Below, piece by piece: positions 6,701 through 14,595 of a stretch of 27,593 nucleotides of DNA (the first letter of the stretch is position 1; every line of letters begins with the position of its first letter). The position numbers and the translations under genes were made by a program. This DNA comes from Gp6-AA40 sp035647075 (lineage in GTDB: Bacteria > Acidobacteriota > Vicinamibacteria > Vicinamibacterales > UBA2999): NCBI GenBank assembly GCA_035647075.1, contig DASROF010000199.1, positions 1 through 27,593 of the forward strand. The letters are read 5' to 3'. The notes beneath the pieces were generated by a model. That model ran no database searches and had not been told where the DNA came from. It saw nothing but the letters and a program-made list of their open reading frames with translations.

Positions 6701-8266
6701 CTAACGATTCAAGCCAGGGACGTTACGGAGGCCCAGGACCTTCGCGATCTCGGGCGCCAGATCAACGAGGCGAAGGGCCATCGTCCGCGTCGACGGCTCC
6801 TCACCCGGCACTCGGATGAGCATCGGGATGCGCTGCACTTTTTCCTGCGCTCCACCGTGGCCGCCAATCCGACCGAAGCCGTAGCCGTCGGCCAGAAACG
6901 CAATCAGGTCCGGACCCGCTGGACCAGCCATCGTGTTGGCGAGCTCCTCACTGTGCTTGCTCGCCCAGGATCGAAATGCGGCGCCTTGGTTGTCCAGGTT
7001 CTTGTAAACCTGTTCGTAGCGGTAGCCATTCCCGGCCTTCCGCTTCGCGTAGATCTCGGTGACGCCGGAGACATCCTGCAGCCCACGGATCAACGCGCGC
7101 TCATTCGACTCGGAATGGTCCGCCAGCCACAGTGTGATGTCTGAATCGGCGAACGCCGTGGCCAGCTTTCCCACGTTGTTCAAGTGCTGAAGCCAATACG
7201 GCGGCTCGGACGGGTCGGCCACGTTCTCGTACGGACAGCACGACTGAAACTTGTTGTTGCCGAGGTACGCGTCGTGACGCTGGCCGCCGTGGTCCGCGGT
7301 GACGACCACCATCGTTCGATCGGCAAGACCGCGCGCGTTGAGCTCGTCGAGAATGCGACCAAGCTGCGCATCGGCGATGCGAAGGATATCGGCCAGGCGG
7401 TACTGACTCGGCACGCTGGCCATCCCTGGACCGTCCTGCTCGCCGAGCATGTGCGCCACCTTGTCGATTCCCCCGAACGTCAGGAAGAGACCGGACCACG
7501 GTTCACGGCGCATTACTTCGAGCGCTGCGTCCGCCGTCCACACGTCGCCACCGGCATGCGACGCATCGTTGCCTGGAACATAGCGGCTTCCGTCGAGGGC
7601 ATAGATCGTCGACAGACCGGTACCGTACGTCTCCGCACAATCGAGCGAAAAGCGCGGGTTGTCGGCGATGTAACGGGGGACGTTGACACCATCCGGCGTG
7701 CAGCGTCCCTTCGCTTTCGCGAGTGTGACGATGGCCGAGGCATACGGACCACCGAAGGTGGCCGCGGCATAGTTCTTCTCACCGATCGCAAACACGGGGC
7801 CGAGCGCGTCGCGAATCCGTGATTGCAGGAAGCGCTGCTTCGGAACCCGCTCGAGCAACCGCCACATCTGGTCGCGCGTCAGATCGTCGGTTTTGTAGGC
7901 GGCGTTCGGTTTGCCGAGAGTCCCCTCCGCATCCAGCAGCACGTCCTCGAGCCATGGAAGATCCCTGGGAAGCAGGCCCGTCGGAATGACCAGATGGCTC
8001 ACAACCGTCTGGGAAGCCAGATGACCGACATACGCATCCGGATAGTTACGAGCGGAGGCGCGCAGTCGCTTGAAGTGCTCGAGGTTGAAGCGGTCGATGT
8101 AATCCGGCCGCATCTGGTCGAACACCATCACCAGGACGTGATCGGGCTTCGGGTGCGCCGACGGCTCGGTCCGCGCGCACGCTGGCAACACCAGCGCGGC
8201 GCCAACGATCACGATCAGCAGACGGCAGATGACGATGAAATGAGCCCGGAAGAGTGGAATGACCAA
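6701..8266 (-). CDS. Alkaline-phosphatase-superfamily phosphodiesterase/pyrophosphatase, exported
   Basis: The 521-residue product belongs to the type I phosphodiesterase/nucleotide pyrophosphatase branch of the alkaline phosphatase superfamily. Visible metal-site elements in order are VMVFDQMRPDY (first Asp), GHLASQTVVSH (probable Thr nucleophile), LTFGGIDKVAHMLGE (Asp and His), VVVTADHGGQRHD (Asp-His) and GRIGGHGG (last His). These enzymes hydrolyse phosphate mono- or diesters with two zinc ions; the substrate cannot be told from sequence. The N-terminus is hydrophobic and ends in LVLPAC, a plausible though non-ideal lipobox, so it may be a periplasmic lipoprotein. The frame begins at TTG 8266, just 30 bp from the divergent Ldh2-type gene; this start is uncertain. 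The small membrane protein at 6692 follows in the operon. Confidence 0.88.
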   Translation of the reverse strand: MVIPLFRAHFIVICRLLIVIVGAALVLPACARTEPSAHPKPDHVLVMVFDQMRPDYIDRFNLEHFKRLRASARNYPDAYVGHLASQTVVSHLVIPTGLLPRDLPWLEDVLLDAEGTLGKPNAAYKTDDLTRDQMWRLLERVPKQRFLQSRIRDALGPVFAIGEKNYAAATFGGPYASAIVTLAKAKGRCTPDGVNVPRYIADNPRFSLDCAETYGTGLSTIYALDGSRYVPGNDASHAGGDVWTADAALEVMRREPWSGLFLTFGGIDKVAHMLGEQDGPGMASVPSQYRLADILRIADAQLGRILDELNARGLADRTMVVVTADHGGQRHDAYLGNNKFQSCCPYENVADPSEPPYWLQHLNNVGKLATAFADSDITLWLADHSESNERALIRGLQDVSGVTEIYAKRKAGNGYRYEQVYKNLDNQGAAFRSWASKHSEELANTMAGPAGPDLIAFLADGYGFGRIGGHGGAQEKVQRIPMLIRVPGEEPSTRTMALRLVDLAPEIAKVLGLRNVPGLNR

Positions 8267-8296
8267 CCTCGGCGCCTATGATATGGCGGCACACCA

Positions 8297-9280
8297 ATGC
8301 GGATGACACCCGAAGACGCGCGCGCCCTGATCGATCGCGCGATGCAATCCGCCGGCTACCACGCGGATGAAGCGGCAACGATCGCCGACCACCTGCTGGA
8401 TTGCGAGCTGCGCGGCGTCACGTACGGTGGTCTCGCTCGCGCCATCAGCATTGCGGAGCGTACGATCCGGACCGGCGTCAGCCGGGCGCCCATTCGCGTC
8501 GTCAAAGAGACGACCGTTTCGGCGTCCATCGACGGCGCCGATCACATTGGGTACGTGGTCGCCAAACGCGCAATGGCGCTGGCGATCGAAAAAGCCGCAG
8601 CGGGCGGCATCGCGATCGTCGGTGCGAGCAATACGTGGTACACGGGCATGCTGTCCTACTACGCGGAGATGGCCGCGGCCCGTGGACTCGTGTCGATCAT
8701 TGCGTCGAACGCCTCGCCGTGGGTCGCGCCGCACGGGGCGACGGAAGGACGGTTCGGTACGAACCCGATCTGCGTCGGCTTCCCCAGCGCTGACGAGCCG
8801 GTGATCTGGGACATCGGGACGTCCGCGATCATGCACGCTGAAGTGAAGCTGGCCGAGCAGCTCGGTGAGCCGCTCCCCGAAGGCGTGGCCTTCGACCACG
8901 ACGGTCGCCCGACGCGCGACCCGGTCGCCGCGCTCGAGGGTGCGTTCGCTGCGTGGGGCGGCCACAAGGGATCCGGTCTCGGCATCGTCGTGCAACTCCT
9001 CGGCGCACTCGCCGGAGGTCCGGCCATTCCAGGCGAGCTCGCCGGTTTCGGCATGGTGATCATCGCGATCAGCCCGGATCTCCTGACCAACGCCGACCAC
9101 TTTGCTCGAGAAGTATCCGCTTACGCCGAATCCATCCGCGGTGCGCGGCCCATCGAAGGCGGTCCGCCTGTCCGCATGCCTTTCGATCGATCGCGGGCGG
9201 AAAGAAGCCGACAGCTGGCCGAAAACTCAGTCGACGTCGCCGATGCCGTGTATTCGAGGCTGGTCGAAATCGCCGGCTAG
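8297..9280 (+). CDS. Ldh2 family (malate/L-lactate dehydrogenase-like) oxidoreductase, atypical active site
   Basis: The 327-aa product follows the Ldh2/YiaK/AllD family of NAD(P)-dependent 2-hydroxy-acid or imino-acid oxidoreductases. Recognisable blocks are the N-terminal helical segment with ADHLLDCELRG, the motif NASPWVAPHGATEGRFGTNP (typically N-S-x-P-x-x-P-x-G-G then GTNP), and GGHKGSGLGIVVQLLGALAGG near residue 215. The usual RG-x-x-SHG motif is RGVTYGG here (residues 39-45), and the second family His (NSNH-x-G) appears as NTWYTG (112-117). By eye, two histidines thought to be catalytic in the family are absent, so the substrate may differ or the protein may be inactive. The ATG at 8297 has little Shine-Dalgarno; another lies at 8303. 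The stop is at 9280. Confidence 0.85.
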   Translation: MRMTPEDARALIDRAMQSAGYHADEAATIADHLLDCELRGVTYGGLARAISIAERTIRTGVSRAPIRVVKETTVSASIDGADHIGYVVAKRAMALAIEKAAAGGIAIVGASNTWYTGMLSYYAEMAAARGLVSIIASNASPWVAPHGATEGRFGTNPICVGFPSADEPVIWDIGTSAIMHAEVKLAEQLGEPLPEGVAFDHDGRPTRDPVAALEGAFAAWGGHKGSGLGIVVQLLGALAGGPAIPGELAGFGMVIIAISPDLLTNADHFAREVSAYAESIRGARPIEGGPPVRMPFDRSRAERSRQLAENSVDVADAVYSRLVEIAG

Positions 9281-9343
9281 CGGACCGCTTCACGGCGCTG
9301 CACGGTCCCTTACGTTGCTTCGCTGAAAGTGTGAAGTGGACGC

Positions 9344-9371
9344 TTGTGAGCCTCCTCAGCGTTGCTACACT
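9344..9371 (+). promoter_or_regulatory. Candidate sigma70-type promoter of the metzincin-like gene
   Basis: TTGTGA (9344-9349) and TACACT (9366-9371), each 4 of 6 to consensus, are separated by 16 bp. They lie ~45 bp before an ATG with AGGAG 5 nt upstream. The match is by eye only. Confidence 0.35.
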
Positions 9372-9415
9372 ATTAACTCTTCACCACGAGTCTGGGCAGC
9401 TTTTCAGGAGTTGAT

Positions 9416-10222
9416 ATGGTCAAGTCTGCGATCGCGCGCGTGTGTCTCGCCGTCACGATGGCGATCGGCGTCGTCGCCTCGGTCAACGCAAGTCATTCGT
9501 GGGGCGGGTATCACTGGGCGCGCACGTCCAACCCGTTGACACTGAATCTCGGAAACAATCTCACCGGTGTGTGGCCGACCCATCTCACCACCGCGAAGAT
9601 CGATTGGGATAACAACGATCCTTACAACACGATGAATCTGTCGATCGTTGCCGGATCATCCAATCGCAACTGCCGTCCGAAGTCCGGCCGCATTGAAGTG
9701 TGCAACGCGGCATACGGCTTCAACGGTTGGCTCGGCGTCGCCCAGATCTGGATCACTGACTCCGTCCACATCACCCAGGGCACGACGAAGCTCAACGACA
9801 GTTACTTTAAGAGCGCACCGTATAACACGACGGCGTGGCGCAACCTCGTGACCTGCCAGGAAATTGGCCATACCTTCGGCCTTGATCATCAGGACGAAAA
9901 CTTCGACAACGCGAATCTCGACACCTGCATGGACTACACGAGCGATCCGGAGTCGAATCAGCATCCAAACTCACACGACTACGCTGAACTCCACGACATC
10001 TACGCCCACGCAGACACCTACACGACGTCGAGTTCTGCAACGCTGCCTGCCGCCATGCCACCGGCCATGGGTCAGCTCGACTTCGACACGCCGGCGCAGT
10101 GGGGCCGTCTCGTTGCCACCAGCCGCAGCGGTCGTCAGCAGGTCTACGAGCTCGATTTCGGACGCGGCAACAAGGTCGTCACACACGTCTTCTTGGCCGA
10201 TCCGGACGCCGACGCTCGGTAG
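9416..10222 (+). CDS. Exported metzincin-like protein with QExxHxxGxxH motif
   Basis: This 268-residue exported protein has a signal peptide of about 26 residues (VCLAVTMAIGVVASVNA|S). Around residues 147-158 it reads CQEIGHTFGLDHQ, the metzincin zinc signature HExxHxxGxxH with the first His replaced by Gln148; E149, H152 and H158 remain. A Met-turn-like TCMDYTSDP follows at about 170-178, as expected. The domain is cysteine-containing (C86, C96, C147, C171), so disulfides are possible. I infer a metallopeptidase fold; activity depends on whether Gln can replace His. The C-terminal ~60 residues contain a strand-rich tail (QQVYELDFGRGNKVVTHVF). AGGAG 5 nt before the ATG fixes the start. It converges with the VWA gene across a strong hairpin. 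Confidence 0.75.
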   Translation: MVKSAIARVCLAVTMAIGVVASVNASHSWGGYHWARTSNPLTLNLGNNLTGVWPTHLTTAKIDWDNNDPYNTMNLSIVAGSSNRNCRPKSGRIEVCNAAYGFNGWLGVAQIWITDSVHITQGTTKLNDSYFKSAPYNTTAWRNLVTCQEIGHTFGLDHQDENFDNANLDTCMDYTSDPESNQHPNSHDYAELHDIYAHADTYTTSSSATLPAAMPPAMGQLDFDTPAQWGRLVATSRSGRQQVYELDFGRGNKVVTHVFLADPDADAR

Positions 10223-10241
10223 CAGCTCAACACTCAACACA

Positions 10242-10268
10242 GCGAGCGCGCGGTACACGCGCGCTCGC
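10242..10268. terminator. GC-rich hairpin between convergent genes
   Basis: A perfect 10-bp stem (GCGAGCGCGC / GCGCGCTCGC) encloses a 7-nt loop in the 95-bp gap between two convergent stop codons. There is no T-tract on either side, so it is at best a weak intrinsic terminator, possibly bidirectional, or an mRNA-protecting hairpin. Confidence 0.5.
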
Positions 10269-10317
10269 CGCTCCAACGACTTTCGCTTTCCTCGATTCTT
10301 TCGTCGCTTCTCCGCGC

Positions 10318-11442
10318 TCAAGGCTTCGGCGCGACGTATCCACGGCGGGCCCGCACACGCACGTCACGACCAGGCACCTGTACTGTCAATTCGTGATACT
10401 TCCCATCGCGGCGCGGCTCGAAGCTCACCGTGTACTGGTTCGACAGCGTCTCGACAATCTCGGCAAACGGTGCCGTCAGCTTGTCGGGATTGTCGGCAAA
10501 TAACGCAAGACCGCCGCTGGCATCAGCCAGCTCTTCGAGCTTCGCGCGCAGCTCTTTCTCCGACGCCCCGCGCCCAAGTCCCACCGTGAACACCGTTGCG
10601 TCGCTCTCGTCGATCAGCCGGCGCACGTCGCTGAAACTGACGCGGCTGTTTTGATCCTCGCCATCACTGAACACCACGAGCGCCTTGCGGCCGCGTCCGG
10701 TGAGCTGCTGGATCGATTCGGCGATCACATCGTAGAGGGCGGTGCCGCCGAACGCGCTGAGCTTATCGAGCGCCTGGACCCGCGCTTCCACGCTCGCTTC
10801 CCGTTTGGCAACGGTGAAGATGGTGTCGTTGAACGCGACGATGGTGACCTTGTGTCCCTCGCCGATGGCCTGCAGGAACGCGCGAGCGGCGCGCTGCACG
10901 TCCGGCAGTACGGCTTTCATACTTGCGCTCACATCCAACGCCAGGACTACTTCCATCGATCCGCCTGACGACAGGTCGGTAATTGGTCGAGGCTGTTTGT
11001 CGTCGAGCAGGCGGAACGACTCGCGCGTGAGCCCTTTGACAAACCGGTCACCGGATTTCACGACCACATTGGCTTGAACGATGTCGACCGACTCTTCCTG
11101 GGCAAATTCCACGGCTTTCGTGCGTACGTTCGCAACCACGCGTCCGCCGCCCTTGAGCCGTGCCACCGCGCGAAACGCATGGGCCTTCACTCCGCCGCCT
11201 GCATCCCAGTCACAGCGCAGGCGAAGAGCAGCGGCGCAGATCTCCTGGCCGTCCGCAAAGAAGGTGACATCCTCGATCGCGGAACTTCCACCTTCCCCCT
11301 CGTACTCGACGAAAACCGAAATCTGGCCCGTGACGAGGGCGTTCGGTGGCGGCGATGTAAACCGCAGCACTCCGGGTTTCTGAGCCTGCACCGTCGTCAC
11401 CGCGATCAGCGCACAGAACACTGCCGTTGCCGTCCGCATCAT
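10318..11442 (-). CDS. Secreted VWA-domain protein (acidobacterial VWFA-related type)
   Basis: The 374-aa product has a signal peptide (TATAVFCALIAVTTVQA|Q), a beta-rich N-terminal region (~25-130) and a von Willebrand factor A domain (~155-340). The MIDAS metal site is intact: ALDVSASM (D-x-S-x-S), the Thr in GGTALYD, and the Asp in VVFSDGEDQNS. The C-terminus VRVRARRGYVAPKP matches the RxGY ending seen in the acidobacterial VWFA-related family (TIGR03436), which is expanded in acidobacteria. It probably acts in protein-protein contact in the periplasm or outside the cell; the partner is unknown. Its ATG overlaps the stop of the 1011-aa gene by 4 nt (ATGA), with AGGAG just upstream, so the two are coupled and likely work together. 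A second ATG follows directly. Confidence 0.9.
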   Translation of the reverse strand: MMRTATAVFCALIAVTTVQAQKPGVLRFTSPPPNALVTGQISVFVEYEGEGGSSAIEDVTFFADGQEICAAALRLRCDWDAGGGVKAHAFRAVARLKGGGRVVANVRTKAVEFAQEESVDIVQANVVVKSGDRFVKGLTRESFRLLDDKQPRPITDLSSGGSMEVVLALDVSASMKAVLPDVQRAARAFLQAIGEGHKVTIVAFNDTIFTVAKREASVEARVQALDKLSAFGGTALYDVIAESIQQLTGRGRKALVVFSDGEDQNSRVSFSDVRRLIDESDATVFTVGLGRGASEKELRAKLEELADASGGLALFADNPDKLTAPFAEIVETLSNQYTVSFEPRRDGKYHELTVQVPGRDVRVRARRGYVAPKP

Positions 11443-14400
11443 CGAGCTCCTGCCTCTTCCACGGCACGAACGGGGCCGCTCGCGATTACTGCCGACACGT
11501 AGTCCTCGACGCGTTCACGACTCAACGTCGACGCGCGTCGCGCAAGAGCGGCCCAGTCGTCGGCGTAGACGAGAGGCACGCTGTCGATGAAGTCCTGTGT
11601 GGCCAGCGCCATGACCGCGGGGAAGAGCGTCGCCGGAACGCGCAGGTCAGCAAGCAACACCGTGACACGAAGGTTCAATTCCATGAGGCGCGCACCAATC
11701 TGCCCGGTGTCCGTTCGACCGACCGTGAGTTCCCAGGCGGCGTCGTCGGGAAAGCGAATGCACAAGCAGCCGGTGAGCGCCGCCTGAGCGGTACCCCACG
11801 CCGGAACCATGGACGGTCTTCCGCCGCCTAGGCGGAACAGCTCTCCGAGCGAAAACAGATCGGGCACGGATGACGACGCGTGGAGCGCCGTCCAGTCAAG
11901 AACGCTGCGACGAGCCCCATCGACACGTGCCTCGGCGGCCAGACTGTCGAGGGCGCGAGCGTCGTGTGCCGCCTCTTCGACTCGAGCGCGGCCGCGTTGC
12001 ACAGCATCGGCGATCTGCCGTCCGCTCGCATCGTCAAGTTCGCGAGGGTTCAGCAGCGCGACGGTGTTCGTCAGCGTCTCCACGTCGTTGATATTCAGTC
12101 TCGGTGCCTCGGCGAGCGCCTCCGAGGACAGTCGCTTGAGCCGGGTCTTCGACAACGCGAGGTCAAGTCCCATCAGCGCTCCCGTAACCGCGTCGCCAGC
12201 ACCTCCGGACCCACGTATCGGCCGGCGCCACGCCACGAGACGACGCTCATCCCCGCCGGCGGTCGTGAAACCGAACAGATGACGATGAGAGATGTCGACA
12301 GCAGACGCCGGACCGCGTCCCGTATCGCTCATCGAGCTCGCGTACGACAGGGCGACGAGCGTCTCACCGAGCAGGTAATCGAGCGCGTCGATCAGGGGTC
12401 GAACGATGCGCGCAGCCTTGCCGACATCCTTCTCGTTGCGAATGCCGGTGACCTCTTTGACGACACGGTCAACGATTTTCGCAACCACGGGGGTCGCATC
12501 GGGAGCGTCTGGCCACGGCCGCGCCGGCAGCAACTTCCCGGCGTCGGTTCGAAGCATCGCGGCCCGTGTTTTCAACGTGTCCACCGTCAGCCCTGGACCT
12601 GACAGCGCGGTGACATGTCCGTACACGGCGAGCAGGCTGTCCACCGAGTTGCTCTTCTGCTTCTCGCGAAGAGCCTTCAAGTCTCGTCGCGGCCGTTCGG
12701 CCGTCACCGCGAAGTCCTCGCCTTCCCACGAGAACGGACCGCCCGCCACGTAGCGGTCGACGAGCGCGTCGAGCAGACGCTCCTCCGCGGTTGGTGAGCC
12801 TGGAATCGCCGGAAGCTCAGGGATCAGCTGCGTCCGGAGCCATTCCGCCAAGCGACCCTGATAACGATCGTCATCGACGGTCACTGTGATCAGCGAAGTC
12901 GCCAGCCGTTCGAGAGTAGACGCCGGTACAGCGGCCGTGCGCCCCAGCCGTTCGAGCAGCGCAAGCGAGCCCTCAAACTGCGTCAGCAGCGGGATGGCGC
13001 CGGGGGCATTGATGGTTTCGATCGACGCGATTCGACGAGCGGCCTGCGCATAGATCGCCGGCGTGCGGATGCCGATGCGCTCGAGCGCCAGGATCGCGGC
13101 CGGAAAGCGTCCGTACGCGCGCAGGGCGACAAGGACGTCCGGCATCTCGGCATCGGTCGCCTCTCCGAAGATGCGCTGACCGGCATCGATGCGCTCGATA
13201 ATCAATCGGCGGTCGCGCGAATACTTTCCGGCGAGAAGGCTGGCCAGGAACGCTGCGTCGGCGACGCCGTCTTCGCCCGGCACGCGCAGTTGACGATCAC
13301 CAGGATCCGGCAGATCGATTCCCTCGACAGCCCGGTCCCAGAGTCTGCGGTACGCCGGACCGGCCAACAGCCCCGCCTCGGTCAGGTGAAGATTGGCCAA
13401 CAGCAGCGGGACATCGTGGGACGGGCGGTTGAACGGCGTGTCCGAGATCGACCATGACGGATCTATCTCGGTAAACACCTGATACAGCGCCGCGAACCGC
13501 TCGAGCCGAACACGTCGATCGCTGATCCCCAGCCCGAGCGCAAAGCGCACGTGCGCCTCGTCGAGCGTCCACAGCGAGTCCGCAAAGTACGCCAGCCGGC
13601 CCCCGTCGCGGCTGAAGATCGCCCGCACGAATCGATCCGGCCGGTTCAGCTTTTCGTCGACAAGACTCTCCCAGAGTTCCTCCGCGTCCGCACCGCCAGG
13701 AACCAGGACACGGCCGTCGGGTCCGACACGAAAGGCGGCGCCGAACGCCGCAACAACGGGCGCACGGCCGTACAGCCATTGCACGAGATCGGGCGTCTTG
13801 ACCAGATACGCGCGTGTGTCGGTGGTCATCGTCTGAACGCCGTAAAACAACAGCGAGGCATCGCGGTTGCGGATGATCGCGTTGAACAATCGAGCCGGGC
13901 CAATCCTGCTATCAACAACGTCCGGCGGCCAGCTTTCGAACGGAAGCGGCAGTGGAAGCGCGATCGTCGCCAGCGTCACGTTGACGGCCTCACCCGCGTT
14001 GAGGCGTGCCTGAATTGCCGCCGTATCGACGCCGGACTTTGCCAGGAGCGACCGAAGCTCGGTGTCTTCGTTTCCAGTCTTCGCTTCTACCGAGTACACG
14101 CGACGTTGTTCGCGAAGGCGAAGCCCCAGCGCGTCGAGTGTGTCGCGGAGCGCGTCTCGATCTGCGCCGGCGGCCGACGCCATCGCCGTGGCGATGCCAC
14201 GCGCGCCGGTCCTCGCAAATTCACGTTCGACGCGATCGAGCGCATCCAGCAGGCGCGCGAACTCGATCGCCGCCTGGGAGGACTCGTCGCGTTTCGCCAG
14301 GGAATGCAGCAGGCGGATCGCGCGAAGCATGGCCACCGGTCGATCGGTATCGATCGGGATCTGCAGGACGCGAAGCGCCGCCTCGGGCACGGCAAGACTG

Positions 14401-14474
14401 TCGGGTGAGGACTGCGCGGGCACGGCCGCAGGCAGCCCCGTCAGCAGCGCCAGTGCGAGGAAGCAAAACCGCAT
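11439..14474 (-). CDS. Large exported protein of unknown function (1011 aa)
   Basis: I do not recognise this protein. It begins with a signal peptide (CFLALALLTGLPAAVPA|Q). The rest is mostly predicted helix, rich in Ala, Leu, Arg and Asp, with helical hairpins reminiscent of TPR or armadillo solenoids (for example ALERIGIRTPAIYAQAARRI), but I see no clear repeat consensus. A Gly-rich stretch occurs near residue 755 (RGSGGAGDAVTGALMGLDLA) and a CLC pair near residue 905. No enzyme motif is visible. Its stop overlaps the start of the VWA gene, so the pair forms a coupled unit: a large periplasmic scaffold plus a VWA binder is a plausible reading. The start is the ATG at 14474, 121 bp from the divergent cytochrome gene. 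Confidence 0.75.
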   Translation of the reverse strand: MRFCFLALALLTGLPAAVPAQSSPDSLAVPEAALRVLQIPIDTDRPVAMLRAIRLLHSLAKRDESSQAAIEFARLLDALDRVEREFARTGARGIATAMASAAGADRDALRDTLDALGLRLREQRRVYSVEAKTGNEDTELRSLLAKSGVDTAAIQARLNAGEAVNVTLATIALPLPLPFESWPPDVVDSRIGPARLFNAIIRNRDASLLFYGVQTMTTDTRAYLVKTPDLVQWLYGRAPVVAAFGAAFRVGPDGRVLVPGGADAEELWESLVDEKLNRPDRFVRAIFSRDGGRLAYFADSLWTLDEAHVRFALGLGISDRRVRLERFAALYQVFTEIDPSWSISDTPFNRPSHDVPLLLANLHLTEAGLLAGPAYRRLWDRAVEGIDLPDPGDRQLRVPGEDGVADAAFLASLLAGKYSRDRRLIIERIDAGQRIFGEATDAEMPDVLVALRAYGRFPAAILALERIGIRTPAIYAQAARRIASIETINAPGAIPLLTQFEGSLALLERLGRTAAVPASTLERLATSLITVTVDDDRYQGRLAEWLRTQLIPELPAIPGSPTAEERLLDALVDRYVAGGPFSWEGEDFAVTAERPRRDLKALREKQKSNSVDSLLAVYGHVTALSGPGLTVDTLKTRAAMLRTDAGKLLPARPWPDAPDATPVVAKIVDRVVKEVTGIRNEKDVGKAARIVRPLIDALDYLLGETLVALSYASSMSDTGRGPASAVDISHRHLFGFTTAGGDERRLVAWRRPIRGSGGAGDAVTGALMGLDLALSKTRLKRLSSEALAEAPRLNINDVETLTNTVALLNPRELDDASGRQIADAVQRGRARVEEAAHDARALDSLAAEARVDGARRSVLDWTALHASSSVPDLFSLGELFRLGGGRPSMVPAWGTAQAALTGCLCIRFPDDAAWELTVGRTDTGQIGARLMELNLRVTVLLADLRVPATLFPAVMALATQDFIDSVPLVYADDWAALARRASTLSRERVEDYVSAVIASGPVRAVEEAGAR

Positions 14475-14555
14475 CGAAATCTGGGCGAAAACGGCGTGAG
14501 GGGCGACGATAGACGGGCCGACCGGCTAAGTCAACGAACTTGCGTGCAACACGCC

Positions 14556-14561
14556 TATACT
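14556..14561 (+). promoter_or_regulatory. Candidate -10 box (TATACT)
   Basis: TATACT lies 34 nt before the preferred ATG at 14596 in the 121-bp divergent gap. No convincing -35 is found at normal spacing, so this is weak. Confidence 0.25.
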
Positions 14562-14595
14562 GATCGGGATGCACCCGTTCAAGGAGGCGCCAACG

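Noticed and set aside
7184..7822. 212-codon plus-strand frame inside the AlkP-family gene
   Set aside because: Conserved metal-site motifs lie on the minus strand; the plus frame has none.
13551..14408. 285-codon plus-strand open frame inside the 1011-aa gene
   Set aside because: It is antisense to a longer frame with a signal peptide and coupled neighbour; its product is Arg/Gly-rich shadow sequence without any motif.
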